In this document: positions 10,850 to 21,821 of the stretch, piece by piece
Layout: each line of letters opens with the position of its first letter
How positions within the stretch are numbered: position 1 is the first letter of the stretch
DNA from: Adiantum capillus-veneris
Taxonomy: Eukaryota > Streptophyta > Polypodiopsida > Polypodiales > Pteridaceae
DNA length: 64,000 bases
Assembly (NCBI GenBank): GCA_014529385.2
Contig: CM043953.1
Span: 81,166,338 to 81,230,337, forward strand
Direction of reading: 5' to 3'
Translations under genes and position numbers: made by a program
The notes under the pieces: model-generated
The model's input: the letters and a program-made list of their open reading frames with translations, nothing else
Databases searched by the model: none
What the model was told of the DNA's origin: nothing

Positions 10850-11115
10850 GAGGGGAATAAGGCGAGAATTGGTAGGTATTAGACGAGGGGGTTGGGTAGA
10901 GGCGAAATGGATTTGGTAGGGTCTAGGAAAAGTAGGAGGAGCGAGGGAGGGTAGGCAGGGGCGATAGTGGGTAGGGAGGGGGGAGTGGACTGGGTAGGAC
11001 TGAGAGGGGTAGAGAGGGGCGAGTAGGACTGGTCAAGGGCGAGAGTCGGTAGGGAGGGGCGAGTGGATTGGGTAGGGGCGAGTAGACTGGGTAGGGTCTA
11101 GAGGGGGTAGGGGGG
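10850..11115 (+). repeat. G-rich minisatellite
   Basis: Imperfect short units of the type GGGTAGGGA, GGGGCGAGTGGA and CTGGGTAGG recur about twenty times. Purines are strongly concentrated on the plus strand. Similar G-skewed arrays occur at 20010-20160 and 23130-23345 within the same nest. Confidence 0.8.
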
Positions 11116-11900
11116 GTTTTGAAAGGGATTCGGGAAAGGTAGCATGTTGAAGGTCAGGTACTAGAGAGGTAGGTTTTCTTTTCTGTAGAGCAAGCAGGAT
11201 GGAGAATTTATCTAGTTTCACTGGTGAACTGAACTCATGCTTTAATGGTGAACTGAACGTTGAAGGCGCTGTTGATGTGTATGAGAACACAGTATGGGTT
11301 GTGAATACCAGAATTGTGGTGAGGATAGAACTTGCGAGGGAGAGATAGATGGTTGTGTAAAACTTTGGCAAAGCAAACGTACACTGCTATGCCTAAGTCC
11401 AACAAACAGAAGGTGAATTCCACATGTGACATGAAAACAGAAATTAGGAAGGAAAATAAGAGTTTAATAGAGCCTAGCCATTTTTATGGAAAAACACCAG
11501 GAAGTGGACAACGTAGTTTAAGTTTAAGATGAGAACGCTCCACTAGAAAGTTCCATGAAAAAGAGGGAAGCAGCCAATTGGATAGATTGAGACCTTAGTA
11601 AAGATACGGATTCAATAAACCAAACCATAAAAAAGAATGCTTAAAAAAAGAACACCAGGATACAGATCAGGAATCAATTGAAGGATTTGCAGGACGGAAG
11701 TTACACATAATCGCTAGGAAGAATATGTTTAACAGTGGGTCAGAGATGAAGGTGCTGCGATGGGATGAAGACAAAAGATGGAAGTGAGGTGAATAGGTGG
11801 CATGTTGGTAGGTAGCACAAGGGGAGGCTAAACCAGACTGAATGAGTGAGGACATTATGAACGCAGGTTAAAGTACTAGGGGGAAAGAATTTCTTTTATC
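11116..11900. other. Spacer 3' of integrase in the minus-strand Gypsy element
   Basis: No gene is seen. Minus-strand frames at 11033-11371 and 11667-11855 are low-complexity or lack any domain. The stretch separates the integrase end from the accessory ORF region. Confidence 0.4.
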
Positions 11901-12709
11901 CTATTGCGAGGGATAATAGCGTTTGATCCTGGAGCCATTTACCAACTGCAAAGAAACACCTTCCAAAGTTAGTAATTGTACTGTCCCCTGTGGTAAAATC
12001 TCTTGTACTATGAATGGTCCTTGCAAGGCTGGGACCAACTTCTTTGCTTTTTTCTGACATCGAGCTTGATAAAGTTGCATCAGTGAGCCTTGCATGATTT
12101 TTGGCTTTCGGAGATGGGGATCATGCCACGCCTTGCGACGAGGCTGCTCTACTTCAAGAGCTAAGTAGCCAGACGGAGGCTTTCTTCCAATAGGGAGAGA
12201 CAAGAGACAAAGGCAAACCCCATACCCCCATTGGCACGCAGATTGCCTACTCGAGGAGATCATGAGTTGAATTCGAATGGGGCTATGGCTTCCAAACCGA
12301 AGGCTAACTGAAATGGGGTGTGATTGGTTGTGGCTTTGAAAGAAGTTTGGTATGCCCAAAGGGTGTCGTGGATAGCTTGAGCCCAAGACCCCGGATGGAG
12401 ATGACATGCTTTCCGCAGAAGGGCTATCAAAACCTTGTTGGTGCTCTTGGCTTGCCCATTTGCTCTAGAGTAATAGGCACAAAATTTACGATGAAAAATC
12501 TTGTAGTTGGTCAGCAAGGTTGAAATCGTCTCATTAACAAAGTGACTGCCCCTATCCCTGGTGATCTCCAAGGGACATCCAAACCTACACAAAATATTTT
12601 CATACAAAAACTTGGCTACAGTATTGCCAGTGCAATCAGTTGTCACCAGTACCTCGGCCCACTTGGTTGCATAATCTGTAGCCACCAGCAGATGCTTCAC
12701 CACTAGCAC
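11901..12709 (-). pseudogene. Gypsy integrase, core and C-terminal part
   Basis: The frame from 12709 starts with VKHLLVATDYATKWAEV, the RNase-H-fold core of integrase around its first Asp. It continues with ITRDRGSHFVNETI (second Asp) and FCAYYSRANGQAKSTNKVL, where the Glu expected near NGQxE is replaced by Lys (NGQAKSTN). TLWAYQTSFKATTNHTPFQL and FGLEAIAPFEF follow. After a frame change near 12260-12300 the C-terminal domain continues to IKRYYPSQ at 11901 (KIMQGSLMQLYQARCQKKAKK, VNGSRIKRYYPSQ). ATDYATKWAEV and the ending are typical of non-chromovirus Gypsy elements. The zinc-binding N-terminus and RNase H are missing upstream, so there is an internal deletion near 12,720. Confidence 0.8.
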
Positions 12710-12739
12710 TTGGTTGCATAATCGAAGTATGCAAATACT

Positions 12740-13487
12740 TCAGCCTCGGGTTTTGACCGTTGGAAGGGTACAGTAGCACTGGTGAGTCGGTTCAATGGTT
12801 GAGCCACCTTTGATACATGCGTATAAACCTGCGAGATGATAGCTTGTGTGGCCTACAAAGCTCTGAACACCTTTGATGTGGATGGGAGGAGGTAACTTCA
12901 AGATGGCTACTATCTTCTCTGGGTCAGTCACTAAACCTTTAGCAGACACCAAATGGCCTAAAAGTGTATCTTCAGTGACCAAAAAATGACATTTGTTCGG
13001 ATTGAGCTTCAGGCGTGCCTCTCTGCATCTGAGGAAGATAGCAAAGAGTTGAGCGAGGTGCTCTACTAGATTCTCCACTCGTGTTGAACATTGAGCACCC
13101 GAGAAAGTTGAAAAATCTTCCATGAAGATGCAAAGATAATCTGTAAGCAAAGGACAAAATATGAGATATATTGTGCGACTGAATGAAGGTGGAGCATTTT
13201 TCAACCCAAAAGACATTCTAGTATAGATGAAAATACCCCAGGGAGTCACAAAATCCGTTTTAATCTGATCACCTGGATGGATGTCCAACTGATTGTATCC
13301 ACTGAACCCATCCATGAAACTAAACAGTACATGCCCTGCTACATCTTCAAGCACACGCTTAGTGAAGGGTGTGGGAAAACCATCTGGGATAGTTACCTTG
13401 TTCAGAGCGTGGTAATCGATGCATACGGATTTTATTGGATTGCTTCTTAGGCGCTATCACCTTGGATGATAACCGTTCGGAGTGCTC
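12740..13487 (-). pseudogene. Gypsy reverse transcriptase, main part
   Basis: Reading from 13487 on the minus strand gives HSERLSSKVIAPKKQ, then after a small frame change CIDYHALNKVTIPDGFPTPF, FSFMDGFSGYNQLDIHPGD and TPWGIFIYTRMSFGLKNAPP. These are the classical RT fingers and palm motifs. The catalytic YVDD box is altered to FMEDF, so this copy is dead. Motifs after the palm (NPNKCHFLV, LGHLVSAKGL, FVGHTSYH) are also present. The N-terminal start of the RT lies at 15159-15240, beyond a 1.67-kb insertion. Confidence 0.8.
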
Positions 13488-13589
13488 CTGTCATAAAATC
13501 TAATATCTAGCTTACCCAAATGATTTTCTCATATTAAACTGATCATTTAATGTGGGAGAATAAACGGGAACAAGAGTTAGAATAGAAAC

Positions 13590-13790
13590 ATGTGCTTCTA
13601 AACCTGTCTCAACAGGGGACCAAAAGGAGAGATGGTTGCATATCTCAATACGGGTCCAAAAGGAGATGGTCTACCAAAGAGCAATGTGCAATAATTGCTT
13701 CTAGACTTATCTCAGCAGGGGACCAAGAGGAGAGATGGTTACATCTCAATACAGGTCCAAAAGGAGGTAGTCTATCAAAGAGCAACGTGC
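13590..13790. repeat. Two tandem units of about 102 bp within the insertion
   Basis: Both units contain CAGGGGACCAA(A/G)AGGAGAGATGG, CTCAATAC(G/A)GGTCCAAAAGGAG and CAAAGAGCAA(T/C)GTGCA. They differ by scattered substitutions. Confidence 0.75.
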
Positions 13791-13902
13791 ATCTAATGGA
13801 GCTTAAAAGACCTTAGGGCTAGCTTCATTAAAGACCTCCAATAGTTAGTGTTAAAAGTCCTTTGACCTTAGGCAAGAGCTTGAGGTGGAAACCCGACCTA
13901 AG

Positions 13903-14004
13903 CTTGAGGTGCTTGTCGTGCTTGTTGACTAAGGTGCTTGAGGTGCTTGTCGTGCTTGATGACTAAGGTGCTTAAGGTGCTTGTCATGCTTGATAAGGAA
14001 GGTG
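13903..14004. repeat. 34-bp tandem repeat, three copies
   Basis: Units at 13903-13936, 13937-13970 and 13971-14004 follow the pattern CTTGAGGTGCTTGTCGTGCT plus a variable end. The third copy is the most diverged. Confidence 0.85.
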
Positions 14005-15158
14005 CTTGTGAAGCTTCCTATGCATGGGAGGTAAGGTGCTTGAGTCAAAAAGAGACCCTACAAAGGAGGGGGAAAGCCCGAAAGTTCGGGGAATCTTTGA
14101 ATTTGACTTAACCTCCCACTCACCCAAAGGACACCCTTTTCTCAAGGGGCACATGGGACACATGTCACACTCTCCCTATGATTAGCCACATGGTGTGCTT
14201 GAATGCTATTGGCTAGGCTATAGAGGGGTCCCAATGAGCTTCTAGTTCCATTCAACAAATATCTAGATATTTTCGAGCTCTCTCTCTATAAGGGGTAAAG
14301 AGGACACTTGTCCAAAGACTAAGCATGTACTTGAAATGCATGATGCATGCGATTGGCTAGGGGGAGAGGGGTCCAATGAGCTTAAGGCATGAGAAAAAGG
14401 TAGAACTCGTTCCAAGCAAGCAAGGGGCGTGCAGGGGGGTATACACCACACACACACACACTCATTTTGTAGATTCATTCTTACTTGGTGAAAGTAGAGG
14501 AACTCCACCTCCTTCTCCAAGCTTGTGAGAAGTGAGAGCCTACACCAACACTCTTGGCTATGGAATGCAAATCCAACCAAGAGTCATGCTTCAATGTTTA
14601 AGCTTGCCATCTTCTTCATCTTCATTACTATGCTATTATGTATGCTAGCAAGAAGAGTGATGATAAGTGAGGAACTATTTCTTTCTTCTATGGAATGTTT
14701 CTTCTTCCTCTTCCCTACCTGCATTCCCCGCTAGCTCTCTCCACCTTCGAAGGTGTTTGAGGCCTTGGGACTGAGGCTTGGGATAGTTAATGCTTTCTAC
14801 AAAGTTTATGTTATGCTTGTGATGCATGAAGCTTTCCATCTTCATTGCATCACCAAGGTCACAAGGAACACAAAGATTGTATTGTACCAAGTCTCTCTTG
14901 ATGGGAGAAACTATAATACAAATGCCTATTGGAGGGGGGACCGGCTCCGTATGAATCCGGTCTCAATTGTTGTCATGTTCTCTAAACTCTCTCCCTGCAA
15001 AAGTATTGTTCATGCCAAGTTAACTAAGTACCATGTTTATGTTGCTACCATCAATTAAGTTCACAGGCTATGCTCACAAAGTAATCTCACAAAAGTGCTT
15101 TATCTAATTTCCTAATTCCGCTACTCTCAAAGTTCATAGGCCATTTCCCTTATAGCTC

Positions 15159-16018
15159 ACAAGTACAATGATCCCTGCTTCTTGCATTTTCTCTAGCTCG
15201 GACTTGACAGCTTGTGCATACTTTGGGTTGAGCTTGTAAGCTTAGCCTCTGACCGGCTTAGCCCCTTCAACCAGAGTAATAGTATGGACACCCAATTCTA
15301 GCGGGATCCCTGCCAAATTTTTGTAGGACAAAGCAAAAAGACCTTTAAAAGAGTGCATGAAAGAAATTTGATCAAGTAGCACAAGATGCTCCCATAACCA
15401 AGCGGCTAAGAGGATGTGTTGAGGGTTGTCAGGGTCCCCCAGGTTGACTTCTCTGACCAGGTCAGGAGGTGTAGCTGGGGAGGGTGCATCAGAAGATGAA
15501 GAGTGAGTTACCTCTTGGAGCTTCGAGACACCATGGGCTGGTGTCTGATCGATTGGAAACTCCGCATACTCTTCTTGTAACCATCCTGGTGAAAGCTCCT
15601 TGAAGGGTAAGTCTTCAGACACAGCAGAGTGCTTTTGAGTGGACAGGGCGTCAGACCCACAGGAGGTTAAGGGAAGAGGTGGAACGTTGGCAAACTCCTA
15701 CAGAGGACATTTCTTTCCCCTTCTATGATGTGTTATAGGTTCACCAAGGCCAACGACTTCCATCTGGGGGACACTTGAAGTATGATCATCAGGCACTGAC
15801 ACACTTGCTTCTAGAAATGACACACTTTCTTCTCGATGACTTGGGTCACTGGTTTCAGCCTGAGGATCTGTGAAAGAGGGTGTATCCACAGGCAAGGCTT
15901 GAATAGAGGCCACATAGTACGGCATCGATGTGGTAGCTTCCAACCACTGCAGTAGGTCTTCATCAGACCCGTCAGGTGGGGTAGGTTGCTCGAGGTCGGG
16001 GTTGGATTGTACTGACAA
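15159..16018 (-). pseudogene. Gypsy protease-RT linker and RT N-terminus
   Basis: The 15242-15622 frame contains LPFKELSPGWLQEEY and ends AKPVRG. After a stop it runs on as LNPKYAQAVKSELEKMQEAG, a typical start of a Gypsy RT (a helix ending in AGII), and is then cut by the insertion at 15154. Upstream, the 15698-16018 frame (DGSDEDLLQWLEATTSMPYY) matches the linker downstream of protease in the second gag-protease module (DGSDEDLLEWLEATKSMPCY near 20,500). Confidence 0.65.
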
Positions 16019-16148
16019 AGAGCTCTAATGAACTACAAGATCCATGCCTCCTTCAAGTCGAATTGGTTGCATGGGGGAGCCAGGACTATGTATCCACATA
16101 CCGTCGTTTCCCCAATCATGAAGTGCCTTAGTGTGCCACAACCATGGT

Positions 16149-16601
16149 CTACCAATAATCAAAGGAAATCCTCCCTCCACTTGGGGGAAGACTGACCACC
16201 ACAAAATCCAAGCTAAAGGTGAAGTCTTGTACCTTCATAGGCAGCTTGTCTACTATGCCCACTAGATAGATTGTCCTTTGGTCGGCCAATGTAACAGTGA
16301 ATGGAGCAAGGCGGGTAGGCTTCAGACCTAAAGCCAACATAGTGAACTCTAGCATCAGATTGATCCCAAATCCACCATCGATTATGACGCTGGAGAATTT
16401 ATGCCCAAGAATAGATACAGTGAGCCGAGGACTTTTGTAATCGGTGAGGGGAGCGGCTGAATAGGAAATCATGTAAGACTCTGAGGGCTGTACGGGGAGG
16501 TGCCCGCCACTAGGCCCTGCACCCGGGTATAGAGATTGAATGGCTGAGAGGGTGTCACTTTTGAGGTTTGCATCGAGGCGGAGCATATCGTAAAGTGACA
16601 C
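16149..16601 (-). pseudogene. Gypsy retropepsin-like protease, module 2
   Basis: The frame contains FSSVIIDGGFGINLMLEFTM, corresponding to the aspartic protease active site in the D-G-G form used by several plant Gypsy lineages. Next come PFTVTLADQRTIYLVGIVDK and FTFSLDFVVV. It matches the protease at 19961-21070 along its whole length at an estimated four-fifths identity. Here GGSG has changed to GGFG. It lies directly downstream of a gag C-terminus on the minus strand. Confidence 0.75.
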
Positions 16602-16615
16602 TTGCTAAAAGGTGT

Positions 16616-17137
16616 TCAAGATGGCTTCCGCAGTGGCTTGGCTCCTTTGATCTGGGCTTCCTTTGGAACTTTGACCTGTTGCAAGTCAGCCACTGCTTCC
16701 AAGAAGGCTCCATCAATGTCATATAGCATAGAGGTTGGCATGCTCTTAGCAGCAATGAAGGGCTCGTCAGTTGGGTCAGGTTGTGGAAGTGGAGTTGGAC
16801 GAGATGGACCTGTTGGCAAGCTGAGACCAAGAGCTTCTCTTTGTACCCGAGTGAGGACGCCAACGCGCTCCCCCACTTCTTGTGGCCTAACCGCATGACT
16901 AGCAGGTGATGGTTGAGGGATGGTGTTCACTACGATCATATTGACCTTCGGGAATGTGAATTCTTGCTGGTTCTGAGTTGAGCCTGAAGATGAAGATGCC
17001 CTTTGCTTGGGACAATCCTTATTGTAGTGGTCCTTAGACTCCGGGCAATGACGGCAAGGAGAAGACCCTTCAGGTAAAGGAAATTTGCTTTGGTAATGCC
17101 CATATTCTCCATATCTATGGCATAAGATGGGCCGATT
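16616..17137 (-). pseudogene. Gypsy gag C-terminus with zinc knuckles, module 2
   Basis: Minus-strand coding begins with NRPILCHRYGEYGHYQSK, a knuckle that has lost its second and fourth Cys. It continues with CRHCPESKDHYNKDC, then FTFPKVNMIVVNT and TGPSRPTPLPQPDPTDEPFI. The upstream gag is missing: at about 17137 the sequence turns abruptly into the C-rich plus-strand start of a LINE. Compare the intact partner in the other module (21643-23088). Confidence 0.75.
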
Positions 17138-17778
17138 TGGGCTCGCTGCTGCCCACTCCCCCCTCCCCTGTGCACGCACCTGCTTCCCCCCTCTCGCCAT
17201 CGCTCTCTCCTCTCCCATTCTCCCTCGCGCTGCCCTGCCCAGCCGAGTGCTTTCTCTGCCCACTGCCAGCTCAACGCGCAATGCTCCCAGCGTGCAGCCC
17301 ACCCGCCTCAATCCCATGCCCCCCCCCCAGCCTCAGCCTCAGCCTCTCGCTATCACCCCCCCCCCCCCCCCCCCCCCCTTTTTCTCAGCTCGCGGGAAGT
17401 TGTTTCTTTAGTCCATTGGGAGTTTCGCGTCACCGTCGCCCTTCTCGATTCAAGAGCAGACATAGAATGGCCGGAGCCGACCCTTCAACTTGCTCTCTCG
17501 CCAGAAGAGCAAGCGAGCTTGATGGCTGAAGTGGAACTCTTTCAAGCCACTTCGGTTATCTGCAAGATCATAGGCACTCGGCCCAGTCAGAGCAAGGTTC
17601 GGGATCTACTTCAGGCCCACCTTCTCTCCGATGTGGGCAAGATCACCAATGTCCAGATCCTCGGGAGAGGGTACTACCAGATAGAGTTCGGGTCTCCAGA
17701 GATGACGGCCAAGGTGATTTCGATGAGCCTGCTCGGCATCCGAGCAGATCGAGCTTACTTCAGACGATGGCATCATGG
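17137..17778 (+). pseudogene. LINE 5' end with ORF1 start, plus strand
   Basis: A C-rich leader with a run of about 21 C near 17357 leads into a frame reading LALSPEEQASLMAEVE, ATSVICKIIGTRPSQ and VQILGRGYYQIEF. This matches ORF1 of the main LINE (30343-29747 minus: LALSPREQASLAAEVE, VQILGRGYYQIKF). The match ends at about 17778 after FRRWHH. It therefore keeps the 5' end and loses everything downstream, the opposite of normal LINE 5' truncation. It interrupts the gag of module 2. Confidence 0.75.
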
Positions 17779-17799
17779 GTTGCTTAAGCTCCACCGTCC

Positions 17800-18248
17800 A
17801 TCTAGCATAGACTACTCCACAAACTTGCAATAAACTTGAGCTTCTTTAACATGGATGGAGGAATTTCATCCCTCAAAGATATACACCATTTTTCCCATAA
17901 TGGAATGAATGCATTTACAAAGTCTTCTATGGTCTGTGTTCACCTTGTACCAAGCTTTCAATAGACTGCCATATCTCTTGTGGGTCTTCAACCTGTTAAT
18001 AGTGTGTAAGAAAAGCATGTCTTGCCATTTCATAAGTCATAACTTGAGGAGGTTGGATTGATTGCAACTCCTTTTGGTAGTCTTTCAACCATTCTCTAGC
18101 ATCTCCCTTCTAATAGAAGTAGAAGATTCATAGCACTAACATTGGGTCTTACTTGTCAATAAGAAGCCAAGCAAACCTCCATTTTCTCACTGAAATCTTT
18201 AGCACTTTCATTGGATTTTCCATAAAACTTTGGAAAACTAATGACCAT
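17800..18248 (-). pseudogene. Gag fragment of an unidentified LTR retrotransposon
   Basis: The minus strand from 18248 reads MVISFPKFYGKSNESAKDF, then after stops AMNLLLLLEG, REWLKDYQKELQ, YEMARHAFLTHY and EIWQSIESLVQGEH. The spacing and composition are those of a retrotransposon gag capsid domain. Frameshifts and several stops make it a relic. It differs from the gag proteins of the two nearby modules. Confidence 0.55.
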
Positions 18249-18879
18249 GTCGCCCAAAACCTATAAATTGAAGATAACTTGAAGGCAATTCCTCGAGCAC
18301 CAAAACATTATTGGGTAAACAAGATCAAGGGGCACCTCTTTAGCAATGTCTCCCAAGATGCTCAACACACTGAATACAACTGCAAACCACATCAAAAAAA
18401 CCTTCGAAAACCCTCAACACAAAAGCATGTAATCCCTTGGGAATTTACTAGCATATGCAAACCCAAAAGATCCCCATGGAATCTAGGAAGCATCTACTGT
18501 GGCACGGAATTACAGCAGACGCCAATGCACTTGAGGAAAAGAGCTTTCCACTTCAATTTCCTCTCTAAAACCACAATTTCAAAGTGTATATATGCTACTA
18601 AACATGTAAGCTTAACTTTCTCTACATCAGACTACTTGCGGGTTACCATATCTTGTACCTATCACAAACTGCTGACGTCTCACGTCACGGAAGACCCTAG
18701 CCAACCTGCAGATCCCGGCCCAGGGGCCTAAACCCTAGCAGAAGCAAAAGAAGATGAAGTTCTCACCAACTTACAAATCCTCACAGAGTGGCCTATGGGT
18801 TAGGATTAAAATCCTAAACCCCAACAACTTATGGGACCCTGGCCGATGGGGCCTAAAAGTAACGCAGACACACACAATA
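18249..18879. other. Non-coding stretch with telomere-like words
   Basis: No gene is seen. It includes CCTAAACCCTAG near 18726 and a near-palindrome GGTTAGGATTAAAATCCTAA near 18797-18820. It may be the end of the neighbouring antisense LTR fragment or the leader of the gag relic. Confidence 0.35.
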
Positions 18880-19940
18880 TATTTTGCATCAACGAGCCCT
18901 ATGCATTGACGCGAACGGATTTTGATTCTGACAATTTTGAAAAATTAGGGTTCCCGCAACATGGGTCAAAGTTATGTTTGGGTGCTTTTTGCATACAACA
19001 AGTGACCTTGGGCTAAGTGCCCCTTGATTCTGGAAACATTTTGGGCTCAAAACAGCCCCAAAATAGAGTAAAAACAGCAAGCGTACATTGCTGAATCTAC
19101 TGCGCAATCGAGAGGTTATCACCCTCTCGTGTACCTGCTTTGGTGCAGTAGCTAGCTACACCGGTTCCTGTGCAAAGAGGCTCTTGCCTCGGGACGAAAG
19201 CATATTTCCCCATAGCTGTACATAGGTCAAATGAGAAGCCCACTAGTGGGGCATAACATACTGTACGTAGGGGAGAAAGAGAGCAGTATGTAGCGTGCGG
19301 GGCATCACTCCCGTCACCATACTGTGTATAGAGGGCAAGGTAAGCATTCCATAGCTTCTGTACCTGCTATAATCCACCTGAGGCTGAAAATGGCGCCCCC
19401 TTTGTTGATATGCAGCTCGTTTTTGCCTCCCAGAGTGGTAGAATCGCTCACAGGCTGACACGTCACCCAGTTTCCGAGTTTGGGCTTTCCCTGCTAAAAA
19501 TATCTCAACTGGTGCGTTAGTTGACTTGGCAGCAGAGCAATAAAATGTTCCCCTTGTCATTCCAGAGCTAATGACGCGAACACATTTTTCGGTCGAAAAT
19601 AGCAGTTCCCTAAATTTTAGGAGATGCTTCCATGGCGTCCCTATCGGTCTCCTGACCATCATTGAAGACTACCATTTGACCAACATCTACAATGTGGGTT
19701 AATTTATTGGCCCCTTTCAACTTATAAAGTTGCAGTGACTTGACAAGTGGCCCAAATTCCAGTTTGACGCACACGAGCTTCCATACTCATCAGAATTCAG
19801 TGCTAACTGGCCCGGGCAGTCCCTGTCTGACCGACCTAGATCCCCCATGTGAGAAACCCATTTGGCTGCAGCCGTTTCACACTGGCCATGCAATGTCCAC
19901 TTGCACCTTTTCAAGGGTTTTGGGACAAACAAGTAAAAAT
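18880..19940 (-). repeat. Antisense fragment of the LTR family seen at 35.9-37.4 kb
   Basis: On the minus strand the blocks AAGCATCTCCTAAAATTTAG, CATTAGCTCTGGAATGACAA, GGGAGTGATGCCCCGCACGC and AGTGGGCTTCTCATTTGACC appear in the same order as in the 3' LTR at about 36,200-36,640. Frames in it (19243-19662) are LTR sequence, not a gene. It is a second, older copy of that LTR family in inverse orientation, with no clear partner. Confidence 0.7.
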
Positions 19941-19960
19941 AAAATAAATATATCTAATAC

Positions 19961-21070
19961 TTATTTACGGAAGGCAACAGGAAAAATACACCCCCTAGTG
20001 ACAGTAGGTAGGTGGGAGGGGGAGGGCGAGGGTGAGGAAGGTAGGGAGAGGCTAGGGGTAGGTGAGGGCGAGGGCGAGGGGGTAGGTATGGGGAGGGCGA
20101 GGGCAAGGAAGGTAGGGAGAGGGCGAGTAGGGGAGGGCAAGGGCGAGGAGGTGTGAGGGGGACTAGGGCTGTAGATGAAGTCCATGTACCACTGGTTGAA
20201 AGAGGAGATGCTACAAAGCGCAGCCACCATGAGCAAGACAACTATCCTGAGAATGGAATTCATTAGGCAGGACGAGCTCTGTGAAGGGAGCTTTGTTCTC
20301 GGAGGAGATTTCTGCCCGCTTCTATGATCCTCCATAGGCTCACCAAATTCAAAGACTTCCACCAAGGGTGCATCCGGGGTAACTTCTATGGCAGTCAACC
20401 TTTGAGCTGGCTCAGGTGGCTCATTGGGTTTAGTTACTGTGGAAACCTTGGAAGAAGGTGTACCTCTATACAAAGAGTGAATAGAGACTCCATAACAAGG
20501 CATAGATTTGGTAGCCTCCAACCACTCCAGCAGATCTTCGTCAGACCCATCAGGTGTAGTAGGCTGTTCTTGTTCAGGGTTGGTTTCCATTGACAAAGAA
20601 ACTTGTTGCACCACTGGATCCATACCTCCTTCTAAGAGGATGGGTTGCATCAGGGAGCCAGAAGTTTGTATCCACATTGCGTCGTTTCCCCAATCATGAA
20701 GTGCTTTAGTGTGTCGCAGCCATGGTCTTCCAATGAGCAAAGGAAATCCGCCCTCAATCTGGGGAAGACGAACCACAACAAAATCCAAGTTAAAAGTAAA
20801 GTCTTGTACCTGCAGAGGCACATTGTCCACTATGCCCACTGGGTAGACCGTCCGCTGGTCGGCCAATGTAACTGTGAATGGAGCAGGGCGAGTAGGCTGT
20901 AGACCTAGAGCTAACATAGTGAACTCGGGCATCAGGTTGATGCCAGATCCACCATCCACTATCACTCCTGAGAATTGCCGACTCAAAACGGACACTGTCA
21001 GGCGAGGGCTTCTATAATCAGTGAGTGGAGGAGTGGGATTGGATATCATATAGGACTCTGATGGTCGCAC
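19961..21070 (-). pseudogene. Gypsy retropepsin-like protease, module 1
   Basis: The frame has the protease active-site region (FSGVIVDGGSGINLMPEFTM), LADQRTVYPVGIVDN, FTFNLDFVVVRLP and GGFPLLIGRPWLRHTKALHD. It then carries a linker (DGSDEDLLEWLEATKSMPCY) that matches module 2. The last 100 residues are a hydrophobic stretch followed by Pro-Ser repeats; these come from reading through a minisatellite and are probably not part of the protein. No RT follows on this side, so the module is truncated. Confidence 0.8.
20010..20160 (+). repeat. G-rich minisatellite
   Basis: Units of GGGCGAGGG, AGGTAGGGAGAGG and GGTAGGTATGGGG repeat without a strict period. On the minus strand they read as Pro-Ser repeats in the protease frame. 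Confidence 0.8.
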
Positions 21071-21470
21071 TGGGAGGTGCCCGCCACTAGGATCTGCTTC
21101 AGGATAAAGTGATTGAATAACAGCAAGGGTGTCACTTCTAAACTTTGCATCTAGTCACAGCATGTCGTAGAGGGACACTTGTTGGAAGGTGTTCTTCAAG
21201 ACTCACTCTGCTGTAAGCTTGTCCTGTTCTACCAGTTGTTTCTCGGGTACCTTGATCTTTTGTAGATCGGAAACTCCCAAGAAAGCTTCATCAATATCGG
21301 AGAGCAAAGATGTGGATTCTTTCATGGCACTGGGGGATGGCTTGTTAACAGCTACAGGCGGTATCCACTGGTGTGAGACTGTGTGGGGGAGTTGAACTTG
21401 TTGGAATGCTAAGACCGAGAGCGGCTCTCTGGGCCCGAGTGAGGATGCCCGATGGCTCCTCTGCCAACTG

Positions 21471-21821
21471 TCACGGCTTATTTTGAGGGGTAACCATTTG
21501 GGTAGAAGGGGGCGGTTGAGAAACAGTGCTCACTACTATCAAGTTGAGCTTGGGAAAGGCAAACTCATTTTGGCTTTGACTTGAGTTCGAAGCCGTGGAT
21601 GCACGAAGTTTAGGGCAATCCTTACTGTAGTGATCCTTCGTTTCAGGGCAATGACGGCAAGGAGGGGGACCCTTCTGGCAGGGGGCATTTGCTTTGGTAA
21701 TGCCCATATTCCCCGCATCTATAGCACAAAATGGGCCGAGTCGAAGGGCGAGGTGGTCCTTGCTCCTGGTGCATTGAGTTTGAGGTGGAGGCATAGAAGC
21801 TTTGAGGTGATGAGGGAGCAA
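21471..21821 (-). pseudogene. Gag C-terminal tail with the fourth zinc knuckle
   Basis: This frame overlaps the end of the gag ORF in another register. It carries CRHCPETKDHYSKDC, a zinc knuckle with five rather than four residues before His. FAFPKLNLIVVSTV follows, matching FTFPKVNMIVVNT in module 2. In module 2 knuckles three and four are collinear in one frame, so a small frameshift separates them here. Confidence 0.7.

Larger units (their letters stand above)
13488..15154. mobile_element. 1.67-kb insertion splitting the RT gene
   Basis: The RT frame reads …AGIIV up to about 15159 and resumes with EHSERLSSK at 13487, so everything between is foreign. The junctions carry a 4-bp direct repeat GCTC (13484-13487 and 15155-15158; TGCTC/AGCTC if five bases are taken). 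The insert starts CTGTCATAAAATC and ends CCCTTATA. It has no recognisable coding region and contains two tandem arrays, a CA run near 14448 and GAGAGGGGTCC(C)AATGAG blocks. The class is uncertain: a non-autonomous LTR element lacking a visible second LTR, or a DNA element. Confidence 0.7.

Noticed and set aside
14263-15058. Frames of 70-105 codons in the RT insertion
   Set aside because: No domains and overlapping on both strands, as expected by chance.
17137-17529. Long proline-rich plus-strand frame
   Set aside because: It is translation of the C-rich LINE leader and a poly-C run; the real ORF1 begins after it.
19961-20300. Apparent membrane segment and Pro-Ser tail at the end of the protease frame
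   Set aside because: It arises from reading through a minisatellite; the homologous module 2 has no such tail.
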